From assembly GCF_034376665.1 (NCBI RefSeq), contig NZ_JAXMJI010000067.1, positions 1 through 64,000 on the forward strand: 64,000 nucleotides of DNA. Direction: 5' to 3'. This document shows, piece by piece, positions 17,141 through 24,610 of this stretch. The notes under the pieces were generated by a model. The model saw only the letters and a program-made list of their open reading frames with translations, made no database searches and was not told the origin of the DNA. The stretch comes from Allopontixanthobacter sp034376665. Lineage in GTDB: Bacteria > Pseudomonadota > Alphaproteobacteria > Sphingomonadales > Sphingomonadaceae. Within the stretch, counting starts at the first letter, position 1; every line of letters begins with the position of its first letter. Made by a program: the position numbers and the translations under genes.

Positions 17141-17160
17141 TTATGCTGCACTGCACAAAA
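17141..17160 (-). promoter_or_regulatory. Predicted PhaR-type operator, upstream copy
   Basis: On the minus strand this reads TTTTGTGCAGTGCAGCATAA, which matches the downstream copy at 18 of 20 positions in opposite orientation. It lies just upstream of the -35 box of the phasin promoter. TGC/GCA-rich sites of this kind are known PhaR targets in other PHA-producing alphaproteobacteria. Confidence 0.55.
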
Positions 17161-17163
17161 AGC

Positions 17164-17191
17164 TTGACATAGTCGCCGCACCGCCTATTTT
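17164..17191 (+). promoter_or_regulatory. Predicted sigma-70 promoter of the phasin gene
   Basis: TTGACA (17164-17169) and TATTTT (17186-17191) are separated by 16 bp, and the phasin ATG is about 58 bp further on. The -10 box overlaps the downstream operator copy, so a bound repressor would block polymerase. Confidence 0.65.
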
Positions 17192-17207
17192 GTGCACTGC
17201 AACATAA
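17188..17207 (+). promoter_or_regulatory. Predicted PhaR-type operator, downstream copy
   Basis: TTTTGTGCACTGCAACATAA overlaps the -10 box and the expected transcription start. It is the inverted counterpart of 17141-17160. The two copies bracket the -35 to -10 interval, the expected layout for repression by a granule-responsive repressor. Confidence 0.55.
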
Positions 17208-17249
17208 AGGTCCCGATTATGGGATCGGCAACGCACAAGGATCGGTATC

Positions 17250-18062
17250 ATGGCAGACCAAGCCACGAGTAAAATTGATGCAGCGGCCGAAAAGGCTTTC
17301 GCCGAAGCGGCTGCCCAGAGCACGGTTCAGAAGACTGCTGCGAAGACTGCCGCAGCGGAAACCCCGTCAAAGCCCACTATAGCGCAGAACGTCGCTGAAG
17401 CAGTGGCTGCGCCGAGCCCCGCCGCGCCAGCGAAGAAGGCCGCACCGAAAAAGGCTGCCGCCAAGAAGACCGTCGCCCGCAAGACCGCAACCAAGAAGGT
17501 CGCCGTAAAGAAGCCTGCTACGCGCAAAGCAGCTCCCAAGGCGGCGCCGAAAAGCCGCAAGCCGGCGGCTGTAAAAACCCCCTCGATCAAGAAATCCATC
17601 ACGAAGGAAACCATCATGACCAAAGCACAGGAAACCGCCGCTGATTACACTGCACAGCTGAAGGACGGCCTGGCCGACCTGCAGACCCGCGCCAAGACCG
17701 TTTACGAAAAGAGCACCGTGCTCGCTTCGGAAATGGGCGAATTCAGCAAGCATAACGTCGAAGCCATTGTCGAATCCGGCAAGATCCTCGCTTCCGGCAT
17801 GCAGGAACTGGCGAAGAACTATGTCGAAGAAGGCAAGGCCGCCGTTTCGACCATGACTTCGGACGCCAAGGAAATCGCCGCCGTCAAGTCGCCGACCGAA
17901 TTCGTCCAGCTGCAGAGCCAGATCGCCAGCCGCAATTTCGATGCGACGATTGCAACTGTCTCCAAGACCACGGAAGCCTGGGTCAAGCTGGCCAACGAAG
18001 CGTTCGCGCCGATTTCGAGCCGCGTCAGCGTTGCCATGGACAAAGTCCGCAAGGCAGCCTGA
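17250..18062 (+). CDS. phaP: Phasin with histone H1-like Ala/Lys-rich N-terminal region
   Basis: A 270-residue granule-associated protein. Residues ~65-120 are a Lys/Ala/Pro-rich tract (AAPKKAAAKKTVARKTATKK and similar) like bacterial H1/AlgP tails. The C-terminal half (~125-265) is a helical phasin domain with YEKSTVLASEMGEFSKHNVE, AIVESGKILASGMQELAKNY and SRNFDATIATVSKT. It should coat PHA granules; the basic region may bind DNA and help distribute granules at division, as proposed for PhaM and PhaF proteins. It has its own regulated promoter and a terminator downstream. Confidence 0.9.
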   Translation: MADQATSKIDAAAEKAFAEAAAQSTVQKTAAKTAAAETPSKPTIAQNVAEAVAAPSPAAPAKKAAPKKAAAKKTVARKTATKKVAVKKPATRKAAPKAAPKSRKPAAVKTPSIKKSITKETIMTKAQETAADYTAQLKDGLADLQTRAKTVYEKSTVLASEMGEFSKHNVEAIVESGKILASGMQELAKNYVEEGKAAVSTMTSDAKEIAAVKSPTEFVQLQSQIASRNFDATIATVSKTTEAWVKLANEAFAPISSRVSVAMDKVRKAA

Positions 18063-18153
18063 ACCGGCAATCGGGTGACGGAAGCCAACGGGCTATCCGC
18101 TGTCCCGGGATTAAGCGTACCGGGATCCTCTCCTCCCGGTAGGCAAAAGAATG

Positions 18154-18190
18154 CGGGCCGAACGACATCCTCGTTCGGCCCGTTTCTTTT
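18154..18190 (+). terminator. Rho-independent terminator after the phasin gene
   Basis: A 12-bp perfect stem (CGGGCCGAACGA with TCGTTCGGCCCG, loop CATCC) is followed by TTTCTTTT. It ends the phasin transcript about 90 bp after the stop codon. Confidence 0.9.
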
Positions 18191-18331
18191 GTCCGGAGAC
18201 CGCACTTGTTCGGCCGATCGCTTCCTATCCAACCCTGCAGCAGCGATTTTGCGATGAAATGTGCGTTAGCGGGCGGATTACTACCTCGGCCACCTTGCGA
18301 AGTGCGGACCGGATACGATATTACTGCAGAC

Positions 18332-18748
18332 ATGACCTTTGACCGAGCCGACCTTCCCACCCTGATTCAGGATGCCAGCGCCCCTTCCCGCCGCAACGGC
18401 GCACTGTGCGCGGGTGCGGGCGGCGGGGCCAAGGATGGCGGCAAAGGCGGTGAAGGCCAGGTGGGTGTGGTCACCAAGACCCAGCCCAAGACCAAGCAGC
18501 CCAGCATGTACAAGGTGCTGCTGTTGAACGACGATTACACCCCGATGGAATTCGTGGTGATGGTGCTCAAGCGGTTCTTCAAGATGGACCTTGAGCAGGC
18601 GACCCGGGTGATGCTGCACGTCCACCAGAAGGGCGTCGGAATTTGCGGGGTATTTTCCTACGAAGTGGCCGAAACCAAGGTCAACCAGGTTATGGATTTC
18701 GCCCGACAGAACCAGCATCCGCTTCAATGCACGCTGGAGAAAGCGTGA
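18332..18748 (+). CDS. clpS: ATP-dependent Clp protease adaptor ClpS
   Basis: A 138-residue ClpS. The core has YKVLLLNDDYTPMEFVVMVL, FFKMDLEQATRVMLHVHQKG and GICGVFSYEVAETKV, which hold the acidic N-degron pocket residues and the ClpA-binding surface. A ~50-residue Gly-rich, flexible N-terminal extension precedes it. ATG 18332 is taken as the start because the longer frame is not family-like. It selects N-end-rule substrates for ClpAP. No clpA follows; the next genes are lptF and lptG. Confidence 0.9.
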   Translation: MTFDRADLPTLIQDASAPSRRNGALCAGAGGGAKDGGKGGEGQVGVVTKTQPKTKQPSMYKVLLLNDDYTPMEFVVMVLKRFFKMDLEQATRVMLHVHQKGVGICGVFSYEVAETKVNQVMDFARQNQHPLQCTLEKA

Positions 18749-18824
18749 ACGATGGCTTCGAATAGCGACCCCGGCCGCATTGGGGGGCATGACCGCGGGC
18801 GTTTTTCGCGCTAGGGGCAGGAAT

Positions 18825-18856
18825 CCAGTCTTCGGGCTGACCTTTTGAAAGACTGG
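18825..18856 (+). repeat. Inverted repeat just upstream of lptF
   Basis: CCAGTCTT (18825-18832) and AAGACTGG (18849-18856) form a perfect 8-bp inverted repeat with a 16-base loop. It ends 14 bp before the lptF TTG, so in RNA the hairpin would come close to the ribosome site. No T-tract follows, so it is not an evident terminator. Confidence 0.4.
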
Positions 18857-18870
18857 CAGGCGCCGAGCTA

Positions 18871-20127
18871 TTGTTCAATTTCATCCCCGCCATTGACCGG
18901 TACATCTTCCGGCTTGTGACTGTACCGATGCTGGGCGTGTTCGTACTGGCTGCATCGCTGCTGACCCTGGACAAGATGCTGCGGTTGTTCGACTTCGTCG
19001 CGACCGAAGGCGGTCCGATCGGCGTGGTGTTCAAGATGCTCGGCAGCCTGGTGCCCGAATATGCCAGCCTGGCGATCCCGCTCGGCCTGCTGCTGGGGAT
19101 CCTCCTCGCCTTCCGCAAACTCGCCACCAGCAGCGAACTGGACGTACTGCGCGCGGTCGGCCTCAGTTACTGGCGCTTGCTGCGCGTCCCCTATGCGATC
19201 ACCCTGATGTTGGTCGGGCTGAACGCCGCATTGGTGTTCTATATCCAGCCGGTCAGCCGGTATTATTACGAACAGCTCGATTATGACCTGCGCTCCGGCG
19301 CGCTGGGCGCCTCCATCAAAGTTGGGGAATTCACCACGCTCAAGGACCGCATGGCGCTGCGGATCGAGGAAAGCCGCAACGAAGGCCGGCAGTTGATCGG
19401 CATCTTTGCGCGGGTTGCCAATGAAAAGGGCCAGGTGCTGTCGATCACCGCGCGCGAGGGGAATTTCCTGGCCACCAGCGACAATCCCAACACCATCATC
19501 CTGCGGCTGAACGATGGCACAATCGTGCAGGATATGGGCCGCGGCGAAGAAGGCGGCACACCCCGCGTACTCAGCTTCACCCGCCACGATTTGCCGATCG
19601 ACCTGCCAGCGATCGAGGAATTTCGCGAACGCGGGGATGCGGAGCGGGAATATATCCTGCCCGAATTGCTCAGCATTGGCTGGAGTCCGGAAAGCACCCA
19701 GCAAGTGCGTGATGCCAGCCAGGCCAGCTTCAACTTCCGCATGGTGGAAGTGGTGATGATGCTGCTGATGCCGCTGCTGGCGGTCGCGCTGGCGATACCG
19801 CCCAAACGGTCGACCTCGGCGCTGGGCGTGTTCGTGTCGATCGTGATGGTGGTCGCCTATCACAAGGTCAATCAATACGGGGAGGACTTTGCCGCGCTCG
19901 GACGGGCCGACCCCGCCCTGGCATTATGGGGTCCGTTCATGGTTTTTGCCGCACTGATCATCTGGATGTTCTACCGCGTCGCCTATGTGCCGGGCGGACA
20001 AGCGATCGGAGCGTTGGAAAGCGGATCGGCAAAGCTGGCCAAACAGCTGCGCAAGCTGCTTGGCCGCAAGCGCCGCCGGTTCGAAGCCGAACATGATACC
20101 GTCCCTCATTTTCAGGCGGCGGAATAG
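18871..20127 (+). CDS. lptF: LPS export permease LptF
   Basis: A 418-residue YjgP/YjgQ family protein. Three N-terminal membrane segments (VPMLGVFVLAASLLTLDKML and two after it), a periplasmic beta-jellyroll-type region (about 120-290) and three C-terminal membrane segments match LptF. It is one of the two transmembrane subunits of the LptB2FGC exporter that extracts LPS from the inner membrane. The start codon is TTG with AGG ten bases upstream. lptG follows three bases after the stop, so the two are cotranslated. Confidence 0.9.
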   Translation: MFNFIPAIDRYIFRLVTVPMLGVFVLAASLLTLDKMLRLFDFVATEGGPIGVVFKMLGSLVPEYASLAIPLGLLLGILLAFRKLATSSELDVLRAVGLSYWRLLRVPYAITLMLVGLNAALVFYIQPVSRYYYEQLDYDLRSGALGASIKVGEFTTLKDRMALRIEESRNEGRQLIGIFARVANEKGQVLSITAREGNFLATSDNPNTIILRLNDGTIVQDMGRGEEGGTPRVLSFTRHDLPIDLPAIEEFRERGDAEREYILPELLSIGWSPESTQQVRDASQASFNFRMVEVVMMLLMPLLAVALAIPPKRSTSALGVFVSIVMVVAYHKVNQYGEDFAALGRADPALALWGPFMVFAALIIWMFYRVAYVPGGQAIGALESGSAKLAKQLRKLLGRKRRRFEAEHDTVPHFQAAE

Positions 20128-20130
20128 ACG

Positions 20131-21228
20131 GTGCAGCTGGAATTCTTCCCGTCCCGTACGCTCACGCTTTATTTGGCGAAGTTGTTTTTCGTCCGGATCG
20201 TCGCGATGCTGGCGGTCCTGGTGATGGTCCTGATGATGCTCGACCTGCTCAGTACCAGCGGCGATATCCTTGCAGCGGAAGGCAACGGGCAGGCGCAATT
20301 ATGGACCTATGTCACGCTGCGCGTACCGCAGCTGGTGGCCAGGTTCCTGCCCTATTCCGTGCTGCTTGCCACGATCATCTCGCTGATCACGCTCAACCAG
20401 AACAGCGAGGTGATCGCGATGAAGGCCGCAGGGCTGTCCGCGCACCAGGTGCTTGCGCCCTTGCTGCTCACAGCCGGCCTGGTGTCGATTGTGAGCTTTG
20501 CCTTCAACGAGCGCGTCGTGACGCAGGCAACCGCCACGCTCAGCGCCTGGGAAGCGAATGATTACGGCCCGATCCCGCAGGATACGGGGGTAAAGGCGAA
20601 CGTCTACCTGACCGCGGGGAACGATATCCTCACCGCGAACACTGTCACCGGCAGCAGCGAGGGTATGACCATGCGCGGGGTCACCTTCTACCGCCGAGAC
20701 GCACAAGGAATATTGCTGGAGCAGATCCGGGCCGAGCGAGCGACCTATGCCGCGCCCGGATGGACCATGAACGATGCGGTCCGTTTCGACGTCCAGACCG
20801 CAGATACCTCGATGGTAGCTTCTGCGACGGTCGCACCCGAAGTCATCCCCGAACAGATCGAGTTGAGCGCGGTCAATCCCGATGCGCAAAGCTTCTGGCA
20901 ATTGTCCGGCTCAATCGCCGATTTCGAGGCTGCGGGGCGGCGCACCGCTGAATTACGGGCCAAGTGGTGGCACAAGATATCCGGGCCGCTGTCCGCGTTC
21001 CTGATGCCGCTGCTGGGCGCGGTCGCGGCGTTCGGTCTCGCCCGGTCGGGCCAGCTGTTCGTTCGCGCGCTGATCGGGATGGGGCTGGGCTTTACCTATT
21101 TCGTGGTCGACAACGCCGCGCTGGCGATGGGCAGCTTCGGCGGTTATCCGCCATTCCTTGCCGCGTGGGCCCCGTTCTTCCTGTTCCTGCTGATCGGCGA
21201 GACGGTACTGGTCCGGACCGAGGAATAG
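20131..21228 (+). CDS. lptG: LPS export permease LptG
   Basis: A 365-residue partner of LptF with the same 3 + 3 membrane topology (LFFVRIVAMLAVLVMVLMML near the N-terminus; FLMPLLGAVAAFGLARSG and LGFTYFVVDNAALAMGSFGG near the C-terminus). The GTG start at 20131 follows the lptF stop directly. It should pair with LptF in the inner-membrane LPS exporter. The gene ends seven bases before the convergent desaturase gene. Confidence 0.9.
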   Translation: MQLEFFPSRTLTLYLAKLFFVRIVAMLAVLVMVLMMLDLLSTSGDILAAEGNGQAQLWTYVTLRVPQLVARFLPYSVLLATIISLITLNQNSEVIAMKAAGLSAHQVLAPLLLTAGLVSIVSFAFNERVVTQATATLSAWEANDYGPIPQDTGVKANVYLTAGNDILTANTVTGSSEGMTMRGVTFYRRDAQGILLEQIRAERATYAAPGWTMNDAVRFDVQTADTSMVASATVAPEVIPEQIELSAVNPDAQSFWQLSGSIADFEAAGRRTAELRAKWWHKISGPLSAFLMPLLGAVAAFGLARSGQLFVRALIGMGLGFTYFVVDNAALAMGSFGGYPPFLAAWAPFFLFLLIGETVLVRTEE

Positions 21229-21235
21229 CCGCCGG

Positions 21236-22324
21236 TCAGCGGACTTTCATGGTGCTGCTCAACAACCTGCCGACCAGCGGTGCAAGGCCGCGGTGGTTTG
21301 ACCGGTCGTAAGTCGATCCGGCACCAAGATGCTCCGCCAGCCGGCGATGCGCCTCGGGCAAGGCATGATAGGGCATACTCGGCAGCAAATGGTGCAGCGC
21401 GTGATAGCGCAGGCCGACCGGCGCCCAGATTTCCGCCAACAGGCCCGGTGGGGGCACATTGACCGAATCGAGATATTGCGCGGTCACGGTCATCGGCTCG
21501 CCGTCATTTTCCCACAGATGCGCCACCAGCGTGCGCGTCTGGTTCAGCACGGCGGTTAGCGAAAACACCGCAAGCGCGATCAGCAGCGGGCGCCAACCGA
21601 GGAACGCAGTGCTGGCCAGCAGTGCGATTGCCCAGACCGTTGCGCCTGTTTCCTGCCAGAAAAACCGGCGGCGAAATTCCTCGGCCGGAGGGCGGCGGCG
21701 GAAATCCGGGTTGATCGAAAGCGCCGAAAACCGCTCCCACACCAGTTTGCGCAGCGGCGGGAGAACCAGCCCAATGGGGGTCAGGATGGCGTAGCGGATC
21801 ACCAGCGCGGGCGGGGCCAGCAGCGAGATCAGGATGAACACCGGCAGCGACCACGGCTTCATCAGCGCCAGCGGCAGATATTCGGGATCCTCGACAGTCC
21901 CGTAGCGCGTTCGTGCATGATGGATCGTGTGAACCCCTTCATACATCAGCGACGGGGTCAGCATGGGTATGCCGACCAGCACGTTCCAGGCCATGCGAAA
22001 CCCCGGCAGCGCGTTGCGGTGAATATGCGACAATTCGTGGATGAACAGCAGCGCCCGGTAGAGCACCAGCGCCGACACGAGGCCGAGCAGGATAGCGAGG
22101 CCGGTACTATCCGCCAGTATCGCCCCGGCAAGAGCCGCATAGCCGACCGCGGCCGATACCAGCATATCCGCCCAATAGATGCGGGGATTGACCTCGGCGA
22201 TGTCCTTGGTCAGGTCCCGCGCGCCGCGCAGCATTGCCATATCGTCGGCAATCGGGACTCGAACCGGATCCGGGCCCGCCAGCGGCTGCGATCCAGCCGT
22301 TCCTGCTAAATTGTGCGAATTCAT
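21236..22324 (-). CDS. Membrane fatty acid desaturase family protein
   Basis: A 362-residue integral membrane di-iron desaturase/hydroxylase. The three His boxes are present: HELSHIH (about residue 95), HTIHHAR (about 130) and RYHALHHLLPSMPYH (about 310), with four to six hydrophobic segments between. It should oxidise an acyl chain, sphingoid base, or carotenoid-type lipid; substrate cannot be assigned. The closest pattern is the type 1 fatty acid desaturase family. It is convergent with lptG and divergent from the GNAT-like gene. Confidence 0.85.
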   Translation of the reverse strand: MNSHNLAGTAGSQPLAGPDPVRVPIADDMAMLRGARDLTKDIAEVNPRIYWADMLVSAAVGYAALAGAILADSTGLAILLGLVSALVLYRALLFIHELSHIHRNALPGFRMAWNVLVGIPMLTPSLMYEGVHTIHHARTRYGTVEDPEYLPLALMKPWSLPVFILISLLAPPALVIRYAILTPIGLVLPPLRKLVWERFSALSINPDFRRRPPAEEFRRRFFWQETGATVWAIALLASTAFLGWRPLLIALAVFSLTAVLNQTRTLVAHLWENDGEPMTVTAQYLDSVNVPPPGLLAEIWAPVGLRYHALHHLLPSMPYHALPEAHRRLAEHLGAGSTYDRSNHRGLAPLVGRLLSSTMKVR

Positions 22325-22521
22325 GAAGAGATCCGAATTTTCCTGTTAGCCCGCACCGTTCCGCCTGCAGCTTCGGGGGTGAACCGTGGAACCAAATCGC
22401 GGCAAGTGCAAATGTTTGATCAATCTTGTGCGGCGAGTGCGGGAGATCGGGATTGCAGGCTGGCTTGACAAGCCCCTGTTCGCACAGGAGACGAAAACCA
22501 AACCTGAACAGGAACGCCTGC

Positions 22522-23679
22522 GTGACCGAAGCACCGATTACCATTGTCCCGATATCCGGAAAAAAGGGCCGGGCGGCCTTTGTCGATCTGGGCCGAAAAT
22601 TTGCCTCGCGGGTGCCGCATTTCGTTCCGCAATTGCGCGGCGAGCAGCTGGAACTGATCGATCCCGGCAAGAACCCGTTTTTCCAGCATGCGCGGGTGCA
22701 ATTGTTCATGGCGTACCGCGGCGATGTTCCGGTGGGCCGCATTTCCGCCCATATCGACGAACTCGCTTTGGAAATCCCGCCGGAACAGGGCATGGGCCCC
22801 GGGACCGGCATGTTCGGCTATTACGACGCGGAGGACGAACGGGTCGGCGATGCCTTGCTGGCGGCGGCGGAAAGCTGGCTGCGGCAGCAAGGCATGACCC
22901 AGGTACTCGGACCGATATCGCTATCGATCTGGGAAGAACCAGGCCTGCTGGTGCGCGGCCATGACCACGCTCCGATGCTGATGATGGGCCACCATCCGGC
23001 CCACTACCAGACCTGGATCGAAGGCGCGGGCTATGTTCCGGCCAAGAAACTGTTCACATACCACTTGCCGATAACCGGCAGCTTTCCGCCGCTGGTCGAA
23101 CGGATCGTGAAATCGGGCGAACGCAACGAACGCATCCGGATCCGCGAAGTGGACAAATCGAAATTCGAGGACGAGGTGCGGATCATCCTCCACATCCTCA
23201 ACGATGCCTGGTCGGGTAATTGGGGCTTCGTACCGTTCACCAACACGGAGATTTCCTACGCCGCGAAAAAGATGCTCCCGCTGATCCATCCCGAACTGGT
23301 GCGCATTGCGGAACTGGACGGCAAGCCGGTCGCCTTCATGATAACCTTTCCCGATGTCAACGAGGCGCTGGTGCAGACTGGCGGCAAGCTGTTCCCCTTC
23401 GGATGGTTCACCTTGCTGCGGTGGATCCGCAAGCCCCGCGGCAAGCATATGCGGGTACCGCTGATGGGTGTTCTCAAGGAATACCATAATTCCCGGCTGG
23501 CCAGCCAGCTTGCCTTCATGATGATCGAGTTGATCCGCCAGCAGGCGGTGGGTAAATTCGGGGCTTCGCGCGCGGAAATCGGATGGATCCTCGACGACAA
23601 TCAGGGAATGGTTGCGATTGCCGACATGATTGGCGGGACAATCAACCGCGAATATCTGATCTACCGCAAGCCGCTGTGA
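22522..23679 (+). CDS. GNAT-like N-acetyltransferase-fold protein
   Basis: A 385-residue protein. The early segment FVPQLRGEQLELIDPGKNPF and QLFMAYRGDVPVGRISAHID, then a GPISLSIWEEPGLLVRGHD block and the C-terminal GRISAHI/ASRAEIGWILDDNQGM region, resemble the two-GNAT family often mislabelled as dATP pyrophosphohydrolase. The acyl donor and acceptor are unknown. Start GTG 22522 has AGGAAC upstream; the longer frame from 22426 is Cys- and Arg-rich and looks spurious. It diverges from the desaturase gene, so a lipid-modifying link is possible. Confidence 0.65.
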   Translation: MTEAPITIVPISGKKGRAAFVDLGRKFASRVPHFVPQLRGEQLELIDPGKNPFFQHARVQLFMAYRGDVPVGRISAHIDELALEIPPEQGMGPGTGMFGYYDAEDERVGDALLAAAESWLRQQGMTQVLGPISLSIWEEPGLLVRGHDHAPMLMMGHHPAHYQTWIEGAGYVPAKKLFTYHLPITGSFPPLVERIVKSGERNERIRIREVDKSKFEDEVRIILHILNDAWSGNWGFVPFTNTEISYAAKKMLPLIHPELVRIAELDGKPVAFMITFPDVNEALVQTGGKLFPFGWFTLLRWIRKPRGKHMRVPLMGVLKEYHNSRLASQLAFMMIELIRQQAVGKFGASRAEIGWILDDNQGMVAIADMIGGTINREYLIYRKPL

Positions 23680-23743
23680 ATCGTTGCAGAACTCCGGTTC
23701 GCCGCCCATAATGCGCCGGCCGGCTCTAATCCGGCTCGAGCGG

Positions 23744-23769
23744 GAACTTCAATCGACAGAGTAACGTTT
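23744..23769 (+). promoter_or_regulatory. EcfG-type general stress promoter of the response regulator gene
   Basis: GGAAC (23744-23748), a 17-bp spacer and CGTT (23766-23769). This is the alphaproteobacterial EcfG consensus. It lies 86 bp before the GTG start of the receiver-only gene. Confidence 0.75.
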
Positions 23770-23854
23770 TGTCGCCATGTCCTGCCGGATTCTTTTGGCT
23801 GGGTACCGGCCAATCTGCCGATCGAATGCAAACTTCCGATGGAGACCTGGGACT

Positions 23855-24319
23855 GTGGTTAAATCCGTTCAACCTGCTGCCGGGAAATCTGCCAAACGCC
23901 GTGTTCCTCCGGGGTTCGGATTGATCCTGGTCGTCGAGGACGACAGCCTTCTGGCGATGGCTATAGAGCAGGCTCTGATCGATGGTGGGGCGGGCGAAGT
24001 CGTGCTGTGCAACTCCACGGAAGCGGCCCTTGCATTTCTGCGCGAACGCAAGCCCGATGCCATAATTCTGGATGTCCATCTGGCGGACCGGGATGATGGC
24101 TGGGCCATCGCGGAGTTGCTCGACGATGTCGGACCGAACCGTCCCCGAATCGTGTTTTCCACCGGCGCACCGCAGGATATTCCGGACAAGATCGCAGACC
24201 TGGGCCCGGTGCTGGTAAAACCGTACGAGCCGGCAGAGCTGATCGAGGCCATTCGCGGTCCGCAGCGGCGCGGTCTCTTTTCGCTGCTGCGGCGAACGAC
24301 CACTGATCCCGGCAACTGA
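23855..24319 (+). CDS. Single-domain response regulator, SdrG-like
   Basis: A 154-residue protein that is mostly a CheY-like receiver: LILVVEDDSLLAMAIEQAL holds the acidic pocket, DAIILDVHL the phosphoacceptor Asp, VFSTGAP the Thr/Ser switch region and VLVKPYE the conserved Lys. There is no output domain. Preceded by an EcfG promoter and located beside phyR, it resembles SdrG, the stress-response receiver of Sphingomonas. The 'FSTGA' segment is close to the FATG motif of that subgroup, though not identical. GTG 23855 has GGAG ten bases upstream. Confidence 0.8.
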   Translation: MVKSVQPAAGKSAKRRVPPGFGLILVVEDDSLLAMAIEQALIDGGAGEVVLCNSTEAALAFLRERKPDAIILDVHLADRDDGWAIAELLDDVGPNRPRIVFSTGAPQDIPDKIADLGPVLVKPYEPAELIEAIRGPQRRGLFSLLRRTTTDPGN

Positions 24320-24327
24320 ATTGGCGA

Positions 24328-24423
24328 CAAAAAAAGGGCCTCCTGACTCACTTGGAGCGGAGGCCCTGGGGGGATCGCGTCACAGGCCGTATGGACGGGA
24401 GGGGGGGTCACGGCCGGTGACAC
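24328..24423 (-). ncRNA. Candidate small RNA with C-rich loop and intrinsic terminator
   Basis: Read leftward, an ~95-nt RNA is outlined. Its first element is a hairpin of GTCAC-C-GGCCGT (24421-24410) with ACGGCC-T-GTGAC (24390-24379), one mismatch, and a 19-nt loop that exposes ACCCCCCCTCCC (24408-24397). Its end is a 9-bp stem (AGGGCCTCC/GGAGGCCCT, 24367-24335) directly followed by seven T. A GGAAC-N16-CATT element at 24454-24430, one base off the EcfG consensus, is placed so that transcription would start at about 24423. No minus-strand gene upstream needs this terminator. An anti-Shine-Dalgarno-like loop plus terminator is the usual build of alphaproteobacterial sRNAs. Expression is not shown. 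Confidence 0.55.
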
Positions 24424-24554
24424 ACACTAAATGCCCCGCTCTGCGCGGGGTTCCCTGCCAATGCAAAAAAATCAAAAAATATCTGACACACGGCGCTGGC
24501 TGGCCTATGGTTGAGCCGCCGGACCAGCCAAAATACCTGATGCTCAAGCGGTCC

Positions 24555-24579
24555 GGAACCGAAGCGCAACAGATGCGTT
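24555..24579 (+). promoter_or_regulatory. EcfG-type general stress promoter of phyR
   Basis: GGAAC (24555-24559), a 16-bp spacer and CGTT (24576-24579), 32 bp before the phyR start. A perfect consensus match; phyR is expected to be autoregulated through EcfG. Confidence 0.85.
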
Positions 24580-24610
24580 TCAGGACGGCTTATCAGGCGG
24601 AAGGGTTTCT

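Noticed and set aside
18183..18196. CTTTTGTCC as a third copy of the AraC-linked element
   Set aside because: It lies in the phasin terminator tail, and the AAAAGTAC half and palindrome are missing.
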